34,849 nt of DNA from Blattamonas nauphoetae (GCA_033064195.1 JARBJD010000545.1:1-34849), one strand, 5' to 3'. Shown: positions 10,801-19,598, counted from the stretch's first letter. Translations and numbers: made by a program. The notes: generated by a model from the sequence alone, not told the origin.

Positions 10801-13800
10801 GGGATCTTGTTGTTTTGATCAAAATTCTGCTGGGAACGATGTTCCAAACGCAGTGAGAGGAGATGATGCCATCCTCAAATCATTCGATGACTCCAAACTC
10901 GCCCTCGATTTGTCGACCATCCAATCCTTCCCATCACTCCAGTCATTCCTGATCAACTCAGAGCACACCATCGTCCCTCCTCCTTTTCTCCTTCACATGA
11001 GCTCAGCAGGTGTTGATCATCCTCTGACTTGGACCAATCTATACAATCGGATCTCCAAATCTCTCCTCCAGAAACACACTCTCCAATACCTTCTTGTATC
11101 TCGTTTTCAGAACAATATCCAAACAAAACTTCAGACAAACTTTGATTATAGCGAGACGATGACACCGTTCATCTTTCAGAATTCAACCGTCCATGTGAGA
11201 CTCAATTCATACAGGTCTTCCATCATCACCGTGGTTCAACAGAACAAAGTGTTCGTCACAATCCAAAAGGCGTCGTTATCGTTCACCGATGTGCAATTCG
11301 CGTTTGAGGAACTGACAACTCCTGCCTTCACTTGTGATAAAGATTCGTCAATTGAACTCCGATCTACAGCCATCAAACTCACAACCCCAACCCTCACCCA
11401 ACCATTCATCGATTCTGTCGGTCCATATGTCTATGTTAATAGCCAGTTTTTCATCCAAAACATCACTTTGGACCGCACTCCCTTTATTCAACTCAACCGT
11501 GCTGAGAAGGATGCGTCTCTGCAGTACTCGTCCACCACTCCTCTTCTCGCGAATCCTCTTATTACCCCATTCATCGTATGCGAGGGTGCAAAGCAGTTTA
11601 TGATGGCAAGTCTGAAACTGAATTATTCTTTCATAAATTCGGCATCATTTGCAGACGCCAAAGATTCAACAGTCAGACTAATCTCAAACAACATCCAACT
11701 TCTGCAATCCACAACCAATGGCGCATTCCTCCACCTTCAAAATGGAGCTGTTTCATTCAGTTTCGATTCATGCAATTCAAGTTCAGGCGTGCAGGGTGGT
11801 CTGGTTTATTGCCGCAATTCAACAGTCACAACATCAGTGTTGAAAGCGAGCTCGTGTTCAGCGAGTCAAGGTGGAGTTCTTTATTCGGAGGATTGCAGTG
11901 TGAGTATCAGTACTGGATCCTTCACGAGCTGCCGAGCTGATGAAGGTGGGGTTGCATGTCTCATCTCGTCATCTCTGACAATCTCCACAACGTCCTTCGA
12001 ATTGAATTCTGCGAAGAGGGGAGGAGTGTTCTGGGTCGACCTCAGCAAAGATTCCGGAGCATCACTTTCATTCTCGAACTCTCCAACTTTCACAGCCAAC
12101 ACTGCCTCTGATGTGGATAAGAATGGTGTGGATTCTGGGAAGGGAGGAGCGATCTTTGTGACGGGGACAACAAACTCAGAAAACCCAATTTATCTCAACA
12201 ACTCTTTTTTTGACGAGAATTCAGCCGCTTTCGGAAATGATGTGTTCGTCGAGAAGACAGTTCTGGGAGAAGCGGGACCTAATCTTTTGAAGTACTGCAA
12301 TGGATATTCCAACAGCAATTTCCCACACCTTGAGATCGAGGACCACTCTCTGGATGATGCCAAATTCCACCGGATCTCGGACTTTATCCCATTCAAGTAT
12401 CCTTGGGTCACAGCCACTGGTGCAGATACTCCAAAATGTAAGTGGGGGACCTACCCGTACTGCAAGACAATCAAATATACTCTCCAGTATCTTTCGACAA
12501 CGAATCCCAACGGAAGCCTGTTCCAGCGAAAATGTTTTCAATTGGACAAATCCATGACCACTGACCCAGTCAAATTGGAGAAGAACAATCTGTTTTATGT
12601 GAGTTTCAGTCAGTTAATCACCGTTCCTTACTCACTGTCTCTCTCTGCGTCGTATGATGCCAAGGAGGGAGTTGTGTTCACAATTGATGATGAATCGAAG
12701 TTGACTATTATGACGATCAAAATTACGTTGAAGCAGTCACACCAAGTCGTGAAGGTGAACTCCCAAGACGGGCGAGTTGTGTTGGACAGGTCATTTGTGC
12801 TGAGTGAGAGCGGGACAATAACGACACTCTCTCCGATCTCCTCTGTTGGGAGTTCGATCCTCCTGAGCACTGTCTCATTCTCCCCAGCACTCACCACTTC
12901 AATCGCCACTCTTTCTGCTCCTCTCGTGATCTTTGCTCCACAACCATCAGAACAAGACGTCCTTGGATCAGGGTCGTTTGAAATGAAGAACGTTAGTGTC
13001 ACCAACGTCACGTTCGTCGGGACATCGATGATTGAATTGAGCACCACAGGCAATATCACACTCGCCAAACCAAAACTATCAAATGTTCAATGGAATCACG
13101 AAAATGGGATGGATCTCACACTGAAAGGACGAAACTTCAAAACTCAGCTGAAACCAAAGCAGTGGGACGAAGACTTCAAAACAAAACCACACCTCACATC
13201 ACTTTTGGGAGAAGACATTTGGATGGACGAAAGTGAGAAATGGAGGAGAGTGTCGCTAGTGTATTGGCTGGTGTCTCCATCTTCAGAAGTGGTGATTGGA
13301 GAGGATGTTGACGCTGTTGATCATCCGAACTGTGGATCGTTGATGTTCAAATGCACAACACTCGACTCCGCTTTCTCGTCAGCTGGAATGAACTCGATTG
13401 ACACGATCTCGTGTTCTGTCTCCGCCACACTCTCCTCATCTCTCTCGGTCGACTCATCACTCACCTTCAAGTCGTTCTCGAATGAAAAACAGACGATCAC
13501 CTTTGACGAATTCAGTTCAATGACGATCAACAAACCCCACACACTCTCCCTCACCTCTCTCATCTTCACAGTTGCTGGAACATGTTCATCTCCAACACTT
13601 TTCGTGGTTGAGAAAGGAGAGATCAAATTCTCGTCATGTCTTGTCGGATCATCCGATAGTTCCTTACCTCTGGTTGTTCCAGCATCCACGACAAAGCTGA
13701 TTGAAGTTTTAGGAGATGGAACACTGACACTCACAGACACCCTGATCCAACACGTTAAATTCACTCACTCCACACTTGGAACTGCCATCCGTCTTCATCT

Positions 13801-15571
13801 CGGCGCGACAGTCTCCTCAAGCCGAACGAGACCCATCGTAGACGTCTCATCGAAGTCACCTGGAAGCCACGTTCAGGTTGTTGTCTCGACAGACCACGAC
13901 GCAGATTCACTTTCTGACCTTTCGACACTCCTCCAAACGTGGGGACCGACATTGACACACAGTCCTCGGTACTCCAAAGCCGAGATCGACGAGTTTGTTG
14001 TGATTGAGGATGGGAGAGTTGATGAGCTGATCTACCGCTGGCACCCTTATGATTCGAAGACACTGTATGTCGATCGATCTGGAGGAAGTCGCACGAAATG
14101 CGGCCTTTCAGTTCTTCCCTGTTCATCACTCTCATCCAATCTCGCAAAATTGGGAACGGACCAAGTGATCAAAGTGTGCGATACGCTCGACGAAACAGTG
14201 AGCATCACGACCACACGCGATCTGTCGATCATGTCTTCCGACACTTCGCAGAAAGAATTTCGTGTTTCAGAGACTAGCTCATTCACATCGATCGGATTCA
14301 CTCTCTCGTTCACTTCCATCTCATTCATTCCACTCCCTCAATCATCCAACCAGAACGCAGACATCAATACACGGACTGAATCGCTGTTCATTGTGGAATC
14401 TGGGTCACTCTCGTTGACATCATGCTCTGTTTCATCATTTGAACTCTCGTCGTCTCCTCTGATCACTCACACATCTGGCACACTCACTCTTCAATCGTGT
14501 TCAGTCTCATCAATCACTCGCTCGTCAGGAAATGGAACAGTTTTGAGCACCGAAATGTCAACTGGGAAGTCGTTGTTGCTGGATGAGATCGAATTCTCGT
14601 CGATGTCATCATCGAAAGAATCACCGATTCTCGCTCTTTCCTTCACTCAATTCATCAAGTCCACCCCTGATCCTCTCTTCGACTTCACTCTGACGAATCT
14701 TAACTTTAGCAGCATGTCAGGAATGGAATCTGAACTTCCTTGTTTCATCTCTCTCGTTGGACACGACCTCGCAAGCTGGATCGGAGTTGGTGATGTTCGA
14801 TTCAATGACTCGTACAGCGAGGACTCAAACTTTTCAGATTTGTGGAGTGTGGACGAGACATTCAATCTTTCAGTTTCGCTTCTGTTTTATCTCCGACGAT
14901 CTGACGGACCAGTTGGAGTGTCGAGTTCTGGCTATGAGATGCCCAAATGTGGATCGAACAGTGTTTGGTGTTCGACGATTAAACAGTCACTGACTCGCCT
15001 CTCACCACAGAACACGAAGAAGATTATTGTGATGGACGAGGTGACACTGTCGAATTCAATTGAACTACCCGACGAGTTGACGTTTGCTGGGAATCCAATT
15101 GCGCTGAGCACGTGTGTTGTGTCTGCTGCTGGTTCATTCGTGTCTGAAGGCATTGACTCCACGACGATTTCCAAGCTGACATTCTCACTCCCATCCACTC
15201 AAACAGCCGAAGCAGTGATTGTCCACTCGTCCACCAAACTCACGCTCTCAGACGTTGAACTCTCATCGACAGCAGAATCGTCAGCTTGCTTCCTGAAAGT
15301 GACAGCTGGAAAGGCAGAAATGTCCAACATCGAGATCCGATCAGAAATGGCAGAAAACTCAATTCTTTTCTCGATTCTGGGAGGACGATTGAGTGTGACA
15401 GGAACAACAGCGACATCCTCAAGTCCGATGAAAGGAAGGCTCTTCTCAGTGAGCAACACAGCATTCAACTTGTCCGACGTGAAACTGTCGAAACAGACGT
15501 TCACGAATGCTCTTTTCGAGTGTTCATCGTTTGGCGAGAGCACGATCAGCGACATGGGAGAAAATTTTTGA
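7805..15571 (+). CDS. Giant secreted right-handed beta-helix protein, 5' part of interrupted host gene
   Basis: This is a host gene with an uninterrupted frame of about 2,590 codons. I chose the ATG at 7805 because it begins MIQISLIMLITSMLRPHIS, a signal-peptide-like hydrophobic start. Codons between 7634 and 7805 are open but contain no ATG. The protein is rich in Ser and Thr and consists of short strand-turn repeats (for example LTLQSCSVSS, SCSFTNVS and SLTFKSF) typical of pectin-lyase-like, parallel beta-helix surface proteins. A recurring boundary motif, Cys-Gly/Lys followed by a second Cys and a Thr/Ser-Leu helix, appears near residues 1540, 1840, 2095 and 2380 (TPKCKWGTYPYCKTI, HPNCGSLMFKCTTL, RTKCGLSVLPCSSL, MPKCGSNSVWCSTI). 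It marks modules of about 250-300 residues. The last five codons before the stop at 15569-15571 come from an inserted transposon. The gene resumes at 17611. A surface or adhesion role is inferred. Confidence 0.85.
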   Translation: MIQISLIMLITSMLRPHISLIPSSTVINLDSIIEPSFNSESSESSKYVSLPDVIVHSRNFALISSTIVMKGQHHTSIKYPDRTRCGDCLISNEGISPPSNGINSLFNLHNASLSVMHMILDMSSDSPNQDVRCAVLASSTVLLSFCEFFWTDLKSLFVLRSGSPSTDTSSSITLAWCTLNNSVDHLTPIVEDMRENSSADILNMNIVGTRITNMKVVGTDGICVSQTNHRKNISSFEDISTTVSEMRIVNVSSQPGEVKKVSALFSQRMVGCAILGSNNHLSGSVLRDVNGGGSFLCSNSTFDWCHTTSSERPSLLSHTSGLTQRDNAETEFADKSYDGEERFPFTDTTITFLRCDFKNMKYTITSSSVQSAGGSALYISSSTSSKQTALSLISCTFSNCSITSSSIVYGGCVYLYDLRSTKTNTVEDCCFDDWYPSNDGNINQFGGGIGTYSSSAPVQITTSNFTLNGHLTNKNNGGFISSYSSYYGQSWTIANSRLVGDSKTTGLALSLCSSHSVASSEQSLSVTDSLILNTNSKIDITRIAFKTSSGFTRTEITNTSITCGSTSTSTHPFHFLDSSLNQCSISTSSSPIMLLVSGTSFTGKPNGTSSHCLSFSHSSYVVFHKCDFTDCSPASASKNLIYSYNLPSLVVDTCSFTRCSAGQSTINVVSTYSFFSFCSFTNVSGKDACVMASESLYTNFFESCRFDLETVDKLDFKVTSNDVACLNETAVIGCTSNRQMYFGTTWANREQLIAVQVVPVDANKNEIRVGTWPPESEEDPQQQIPTFSSLSEALAALPTPPKDIVITFSDGNFTKNALLEVSQLVEIVGAGLNISDVHSTQLKTNGFVSKSAGKLTLQSLRLVPSSSSSGLASTEGSGSLFVLNVFVEDISEHSSSLFQFAAGSSEIRHSFFKNIESIESLICVSQTSSLVITNTLFVSITRTSLEPTPYETTQCASCIEGKTSGTVKVLYCRFGACKTNGRAGAIDLEKSDDNSAVEMGSCCFDQNSAGNDVPNAVRGDDAILKSFDDSKLALDLSTIQSFPSLQSFLINSEHTIVPPPFLLHMSSAGVDHPLTWTNLYNRISKSLLQKHTLQYLLVSRFQNNIQTKLQTNFDYSETMTPFIFQNSTVHVRLNSYRSSIITVVQQNKVFVTIQKASLSFTDVQFAFEELTTPAFTCDKDSSIELRSTAIKLTTPTLTQPFIDSVGPYVYVNSQFFIQNITLDRTPFIQLNRAEKDASLQYSSTTPLLANPLITPFIVCEGAKQFMMASLKLNYSFINSASFADAKDSTVRLISNNIQLLQSTTNGAFLHLQNGAVSFSFDSCNSSSGVQGGLVYCRNSTVTTSVLKASSCSASQGGVLYSEDCSVSISTGSFTSCRADEGGVACLISSSLTISTTSFELNSAKRGGVFWVDLSKDSGASLSFSNSPTFTANTASDVDKNGVDSGKGGAIFVTGTTNSENPIYLNNSFFDENSAAFGNDVFVEKTVLGEAGPNLLKYCNGYSNSNFPHLEIEDHSLDDAKFHRISDFIPFKYPWVTATGADTPKCKWGTYPYCKTIKYTLQYLSTTNPNGSLFQRKCFQLDKSMTTDPVKLEKNNLFYVSFSQLITVPYSLSLSASYDAKEGVVFTIDDESKLTIMTIKITLKQSHQVVKVNSQDGRVVLDRSFVLSESGTITTLSPISSVGSSILLSTVSFSPALTTSIATLSAPLVIFAPQPSEQDVLGSGSFEMKNVSVTNVTFVGTSMIELSTTGNITLAKPKLSNVQWNHENGMDLTLKGRNFKTQLKPKQWDEDFKTKPHLTSLLGEDIWMDESEKWRRVSLVYWLVSPSSEVVIGEDVDAVDHPNCGSLMFKCTTLDSAFSSAGMNSIDTISCSVSATLSSSLSVDSSLTFKSFSNEKQTITFDEFSSMTINKPHTLSLTSLIFTVAGTCSSPTLFVVEKGEIKFSSCLVGSSDSSLPLVVPASTTKLIEVLGDGTLTLTDTLIQHVKFTHSTLGTAIRLHLGATVSSSRTRPIVDVSSKSPGSHVQVVVSTDHDADSLSDLSTLLQTWGPTLTHSPRYSKAEIDEFVVIEDGRVDELIYRWHPYDSKTLYVDRSGGSRTKCGLSVLPCSSLSSNLAKLGTDQVIKVCDTLDETVSITTTRDLSIMSSDTSQKEFRVSETSSFTSIGFTLSFTSISFIPLPQSSNQNADINTRTESLFIVESGSLSLTSCSVSSFELSSSPLITHTSGTLTLQSCSVSSITRSSGNGTVLSTEMSTGKSLLLDEIEFSSMSSSKESPILALSFTQFIKSTPDPLFDFTLTNLNFSSMSGMESELPCFISLVGHDLASWIGVGDVRFNDSYSEDSNFSDLWSVDETFNLSVSLLFYLRRSDGPVGVSSSGYEMPKCGSNSVWCSTIKQSLTRLSPQNTKKIIVMDEVTLSNSIELPDELTFAGNPIALSTCVVSAAGSFVSEGIDSTTISKLTFSLPSTQTAEAVIVHSSTKLTLSDVELSSTAESSACFLKVTAGKAEMSNIEIRSEMAENSILFSILGGRLSVTGTTATSSSPMKGRLFSVSNTAFNLSDVKLSKQTFTNALFECSSFGESTISDMGENF
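15552..15555. repeat. Left target duplication ACAT of the outer transposon
   Basis: ACAT lies directly before the left terminus GGGAGAAAA. The same four bases lie directly after the right terminus at 17611-17614. Confidence 0.75.
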
Positions 15572-15578
15572 AAACTTG
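15556..15578 (+). repeat. Left 23-bp terminal inverted repeat of outer transposon
   Basis: It is an exact reverse complement of 17588-17610. Past these 23 bases only the short words CAG and CGTACC recur, at shifted spacing. Confidence 0.85.
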
Positions 15579-15687
15579 GCAGCGTACCCACGCTCTTAAT
15601 GGAGATGTATACCACATTTTTTTATCTTTTTCAGAATGAAGAGGACTCTGACTGCATAAATCAAAAAAATTTTTGTGTTTCGGGATA

Positions 15688-17319
15688 CAGTGACTCCTAA
15701 TTCCGGCTATTGACTAATGACGTGTCATGTCATGTCATTCTTTAATTGGGACTTTCTCGACAACCAAGGAAGAGTAATGCTTCGCGACGACCCTGTTTCT
15801 GTTGCCATAGAAGGAGCAAAGAAGTACGTTGACAGCAACGGCACAGTATCGCAGTCGTTCTGGTTCTTGGAGGCAATTTCAAAAACATCTTTTGCAACCG
15901 TATCAGCGGTATTACGCTTTTTGGTGAATCTGGAGAAGGAGGGAAGAATTCCGGAAATCACACCTCTCCAACTGTCAGAAATGATGCAATGTTCTCAAGG
16001 ATTGGTCTCTCAGATTCGAAATGATGATGGAGTCAGAAAGCAGGTTGACAAAAAATCGATGGCGTTGACGTGGAAACAGGAATTGGAAATTGTGGAGGCA
16101 GTGAAGACCCGATGGGAGAGAAGACTTGTGTTCACCCCAACCGAAATCAATAGTGCGGCCTCCAAGCTACAGGGGAAGATTGTTGGGAATAGTTGGTACG
16201 AATCTTTCCTAGCAAGACACAAAGATCTTAAAGTTGTTGAAAGGCGTCCTAGGGAAGAGACAAGGATGAGAATAAAAGGTTCAGACATTCGGAAGTATGC
16301 AGAAATACTGGAGAATGCATTGAAAGGTATTCCAGATTGTCTCGTCTTCCATATTGATGAAGTGGGATATCAGTCCTGGTCAGACACTCATACTCAACTT
16401 GCGATTGTTCCAACAGACGTTTCCGACAATGAACTGCGAATGGCTGTCGACAGATCGGAGAAGCGCTTCACGCTTCTCGCATGCATCTCTCTCGATTACA
16501 ACCTCATCATCCCCTACTACGCCATCCCACCTCCATTCAGTGTGGAGCAGACTAGAAATGAAGGACTTGTCCTCGGAGTTGACTATCATTATGGCCTTTC
16601 CAACTCTGGAGGGATGAATACCTGTCTCATGTTGGATTGGATGGACAGGGTGTTTATTCCATTGGTGAACTCCATTCGCGATGACATCAATCGACCAAGA
16701 CAGAAGGCACTTCTCATGGCAGACGGATGTGGGAGTCATGTCACTCAAGAGGTACTGAAGCGCCTGGAGGACAATCGGATTGTCCTTGTCACTCCACCAG
16801 GTGGCACCACACACATCCTCCAAGTTCTCGATTTGGGTATTGTTGCAGCCTATAAGAAAAATTTCCAGGTTTTGCGAGGAGGAGACCATCACGACACTAT
16901 GGAGCATTTGATTTTTCTCTCAGAATCAGCAATCAACAAGACCTGCTGTAAGGAGACGATCAAACAGGCATTTGGGCGAGGCGGAATCCTCAGAGACAGC
17001 TCCAAAGAACCCCCCCCCAAGGTTCACTCTTACCTGAAGTGTTTGCTGACAACTCCAAAATTGCGGACGTGGAAGCTTTCTTATCAGCAGCTCCAGGGAG
17101 AAGAGTAACACAAAAAAGAAAAACAAAGTCGTTTGGTCGATTGACAATGCCCGATTCCACCTCAGACATTGATTATGACGGTGAAGACTCTTCGGAGTGA
17201 AGTCCTTCAATTCACAAAGTTTCTTGATTCCTCTCTTTCTACTTTTTCTAGAAACCGCGACTGAAGAATATGACATGACGTGACGAGCATTAGGAATTAG
17301 TAGGAAGTAGGAGTCACTG
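15688..17319 (+). mobile_element. Inner pogo-like (Tc1/mariner superfamily) DNA transposon, 1,632 bp
   Basis: Its ends are CAGTGACTCC at 15688 and GGAGTCACTG ending at 17319, each next to a TA dinucleotide (15686-15687 and 17320-17321), the expected target duplication. The inverted repeats continue imperfectly for about 50 bases: the outer 17 have one mismatch, and further matches include CTAATG and CATGTCAT. The element holds one transposase gene of the DDE_1/pogo type on the plus strand. It is inserted in an older, unrelated element (15556-17610), giving a nested pair inside a host gene. The element is nearly complete. The only clear defect is a shift in a run of nine C bases near the 3' end of its gene. 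Confidence 0.85.
15732..17108 (+). CDS. pogo-like DDE transposase with a likely late frameshift
   Basis: This enzyme would cut and join its own transposon ends. The frame can start at 15717 or 15732, both inside the terminal repeat. I prefer 15732, which gives MSFFNWDFLD. An N-terminal helix-turn-helix region of the CENP-B/pogo kind spans about residues 60-190 (counted from 15717), including LSEMMQCSQGLVSQIR and a second WYESFLARHKDL part. The catalytic acids are visible as D214 in HIDEVGY, D336 in LMADGCGSH and D372 in LQVLDLG, with 35 residues between the last two, as in pogo transposases. The usual helical tail with INKTCCKETIKQAFGRGGIL follows. At 17010-17018 there is a run of nine C. The frame that continues to a TGA at 17198-17200 would read through GSLLPEVFADN, a basic KRKTKS patch and an acidic DIDYDGEDSSE tail. 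The present frame instead ends at 17108, so a one-base loss in the run is likely. Confidence 0.85.
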   Translation: MSFFNWDFLDNQGRVMLRDDPVSVAIEGAKKYVDSNGTVSQSFWFLEAISKTSFATVSAVLRFLVNLEKEGRIPEITPLQLSEMMQCSQGLVSQIRNDDGVRKQVDKKSMALTWKQELEIVEAVKTRWERRLVFTPTEINSAASKLQGKIVGNSWYESFLARHKDLKVVERRPREETRMRIKGSDIRKYAEILENALKGIPDCLVFHIDEVGYQSWSDTHTQLAIVPTDVSDNELRMAVDRSEKRFTLLACISLDYNLIIPYYAIPPPFSVEQTRNEGLVLGVDYHYGLSNSGGMNTCLMLDWMDRVFIPLVNSIRDDINRPRQKALLMADGCGSHVTQEVLKRLEDNRIVLVTPPGGTTHILQVLDLGIVAAYKKNFQVLRGGDHHDTMEHLIFLSESAINKTCCKETIKQAFGRGGILRDSSKEPPPKVHSYLKCLLTTPKLRTWKLSYQQLQGEE

Positions 17320-17587
17320 TAGATTAAAAAAACAGTTGAAAAAACGATCTAAGCAGTAAAACTGAAATTTGTATCATGTCAACATCTTATTTTTCGTTTT
17401 AAGTTTATTTTAATTAATTGCTAGACGAAAAAAACCCTAAAGAGTGAGAAAACGAGAGATAAACAAAATTGACTGGTTTCTTGATGCTATCAACAAAATC
17501 ATAAAATGAACCGTCGAATCATGTTCATTCACGACACCTCCTCGACTATGCAAAGTTTGAAAAAAGTGGTACGGAGGCTGGTTTCTG
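17201..17587. other. Non-coding right side of inner and outer transposons
   Basis: It contains the 3' non-coding part and right terminus of the inner element (to 17319), then about 270 bases of AT-rich outer-element sequence with A- and T-runs. I see no gene here. Confidence 0.6.
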
Positions 17588-17610
17588 CAAGTTTTCAAAA
17601 ATTTTCTCCC
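17588..17610 (-). repeat. Right 23-bp terminal inverted repeat of outer transposon
   Basis: It is an exact reverse complement of 15556-15578 and is followed at once by the second ACAT. Confidence 0.85.
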
Positions 17611-18428
17611 ACATGAACGTTTCGGAGTGCTCTGGATGGACGATTCTGACAGCTCGAGATGGAGACTCGCTGACGATCAGAAACTCCGTCTTCTCATCAC
17701 TCACTCCACCAACATTCAACGAGGCCGACACATCAGATTTGTGTGGATGGGAGAGAAGCTTGATTGAGATCGAAGGAACTCCAATCTCACTCTCGCACAC
17801 AGATCTGAAGCACATCCCGCAAGGAGCGATCTCGATCTCAGACGCTTCTCTCACTCTCACTGGCTGCAAGTTCAACTCGAATTCTCCCTCCCACTTGAAC
17901 TGGCCGTCTCTTCGCCGAAACATCAAGTGCACCGATGGAGCAGTGGAAGTCAACACAGATCGTGAAGACGATGAATCCACGTCGCCTCATCTTTGGATCT
18001 GGACGGATGAATGCACAGTGACGGAAGATGATGTACTTTCTCACTCACCACTCTTCGTCCCAACACTTTCAGAGAAGTCGTCAAGCACATTCGACAAGAA
18101 AAAGAAAGAGTATTCAGTGAATATGGTTGGAACAACAATGATTCCGTGCGGGCTCAAGTTGGAAGTGTTTGACACTCCATTCCAATCCAAATCGAACGAA
18201 GGACAGCCAATCGAATTCGAGATTTCGTCTCTCGAACCGTCGAAATGGACCGAAACCGAACTGTCGTTCGTCCTCCCCCAATCATCTCTGACAAATTTGA
18301 ACCAGAAATTGGATCATCGCTACCGATCATTCTTCAATGATCTGATTCAATCCCTCGTTCGGAAGAGTGAGAGAGTGAGATATCTCCGACATGGAACGGA
18401 AACCTTTGTATTGGGTCAGATCTCTTGA
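17611..18428 (+). pseudogene. 3' part of the interrupted host beta-helix gene
   Basis: This is the continuation of the gene at 7805-15571. After the transposon and its second ACAT, the frame picks up as MNVSECSGWTIL, the same beta-helix style (SLTIRNSVFSSLTPP, SLTLTGCKFNSN). Taking 7805-15555 with 17615-18428 gives 8,565 bases, a multiple of three, encoding 2,854 residues and a TGA stop. The last part is less repetitive (PSKWTETELSFVLPQ, then a charged region with RKSERVRYLR) and has no evident membrane segment, unlike many surface proteins of this kind. The C-terminus may therefore be natural and soluble, or may have been altered by the retroelement-like sequence that begins 42 bases downstream. 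As it stands, this part lacks a start and a signal peptide. Confidence 0.8.
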
Positions 18429-18470
18429 CATTATCTTTCACACCTTTTCTTTTGGGAAAACATTGCACAT

Positions 18471-19598
18471 ATGAACGATAACATCGAAGTGTTGTTGGGA
18501 AAGTTGGGCAATTATCGGAACTTTGCTGCAGAAATTATCACAGTGATGCAGAATCCGGAGCTGCCTCGAGCCCGGGAATTCGTCGGCATCCAGATGCCCG
18601 CGTATCTCGTGGCTGCGGCTCCAGCCTTGTTCCACGTCCTCCGACTGATACTTTTGGCAGTGGATGTGGGACTGGGCTTGAACTCGGATGAGTGGGTGGG
18701 CCCGCTTTCAGGGCTACCACAAGAGGTTAGACCACATCAGGTGGTGACACCAGATGTTTTTGCACAACATCGCACTCCACAGATCCACACACCCCAGCTG
18801 CAAGTGGATGTCGGAGTTACACCTCCGATCTTTCGACCAGAGGCGCAGAGACCGATGGTCCGATTCGACCCAATCGTGCAGAATGAGATCGGGCAAGCTC
18901 AACCAGTGCAGGATGACGTGCAGAATTTCCACGCCATGCTTGTTAGTGCGGCCCGTGAACTGCCATTGTTCAATTGGGATCAGCAGGCTTTGGGGGCTGT
19001 GCGTGATGTGGTGAAGTTTGCTGATGGAATGCAGTTGAACGAGGATGTCCTGAAGCAGTTCGTGTCCTCAAAGAATCGAAAGGTTGATAACCTATTGGTC
19101 CAACTAAAGAAGGAAACATTCCTGAATGTTCAATTGGCAGTGGGGATGTTCGAGGCAGTCAGACAGGGAATGCCAACTGCACAAGCAATTTGTCTACAGG
19201 GGTTGAAGGCGGCAGAGTTAGTGAAACGAGTGGAGCAGGTGAGGAAAGTTATTAATTGCGATATATTGCCAGGTTCGCAAGGGGATGAGGTCCAGGAGGA
19301 TAATGCGAGAAGACAGCGGGAACTATTGCAGCAGGAAATCAATCAGGCCAGACAAGTGCGAGCAGCGGCGGCGGCAGTGAGGCAAATTCAACAGCCTCGG
19401 TTTTTTCGTCCCGACAACAAAAATTGGAACCAGGGGCCAAGACAGGACAGAGGCTGGAGTGGTCGGAACCAGCCGAACCGGCCAGGTCTGTGGAGAGGGC
19501 GGCCCCCACAACAACTGGGCTACTTCCCTGCGCTTCGGGACACTCAGAGTAGTATAGAAGACGAAAGTAATTATTTCTGGTCTCGCAATGTAAAATGA
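18471..19598 (+). mobile_element. Gag-like gene of a retroelement (fossil), cut by Polinton copy 2
   Basis: This 375-residue frame has a composition very different from its neighbours: it is GC-richer and rich in Gln, Pro and Arg. It has an N-terminal helical part, a proline-rich middle (VTPPIFRPEAQRP), a long helical region with ARRQRELLQQEINQARQVR, and a basic Arg/Gly/Asn/Pro tail (NWNQGPRQDRGWSGRNQPN). That layout recalls the gag-like first gene of DIRS/Ngaro-type or related retroelements. No zinc knuckle is seen and the family is not certain. Its last codons lie inside the left terminal repeat of the Polinton that starts near 19578, so the original end was displaced by that insertion. No reverse transcriptase is present in the window. 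Confidence 0.45.

Larger units (their letters stand above)
15556..17610. mobile_element. Outer DNA transposon (MITE-like, ~421 bp without its guest)
   Basis: It is bounded by perfect 23-bp terminal inverted repeats at 15556-15578 and 17588-17610, beginning GGGAGAAAATTTTTG, and by ACAT duplications. Without the inner element (15688-17319 and one TA) it is about 421 bases, AT-rich and non-coding, so it looks like a non-autonomous element. The superfamily is not clear: 4-bp duplications without a TTAA core do not match the common groups I know well. It sits in the host beta-helix gene, and its removal with one ACAT restores the host frame. Confidence 0.75.

Noticed and set aside
8436-15464. Many antisense and alternate-frame open frames inside the beta-helix gene (for example 9892-10473, 12628-13068 and 13321-13764)
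   Set aside because: They are shadows of a Ser/Thr-rich coding sequence. Their residue make-up mirrors the host gene and they lack any recognisable motif.
15717-17108. Reading the transposase stop TAA as glutamine under an oxymonad alternative code
   Set aside because: Read-through adds only 14 residues before a TGA. The other frame after the C-run gives a better tail, and other genes here use TAA as a stop.
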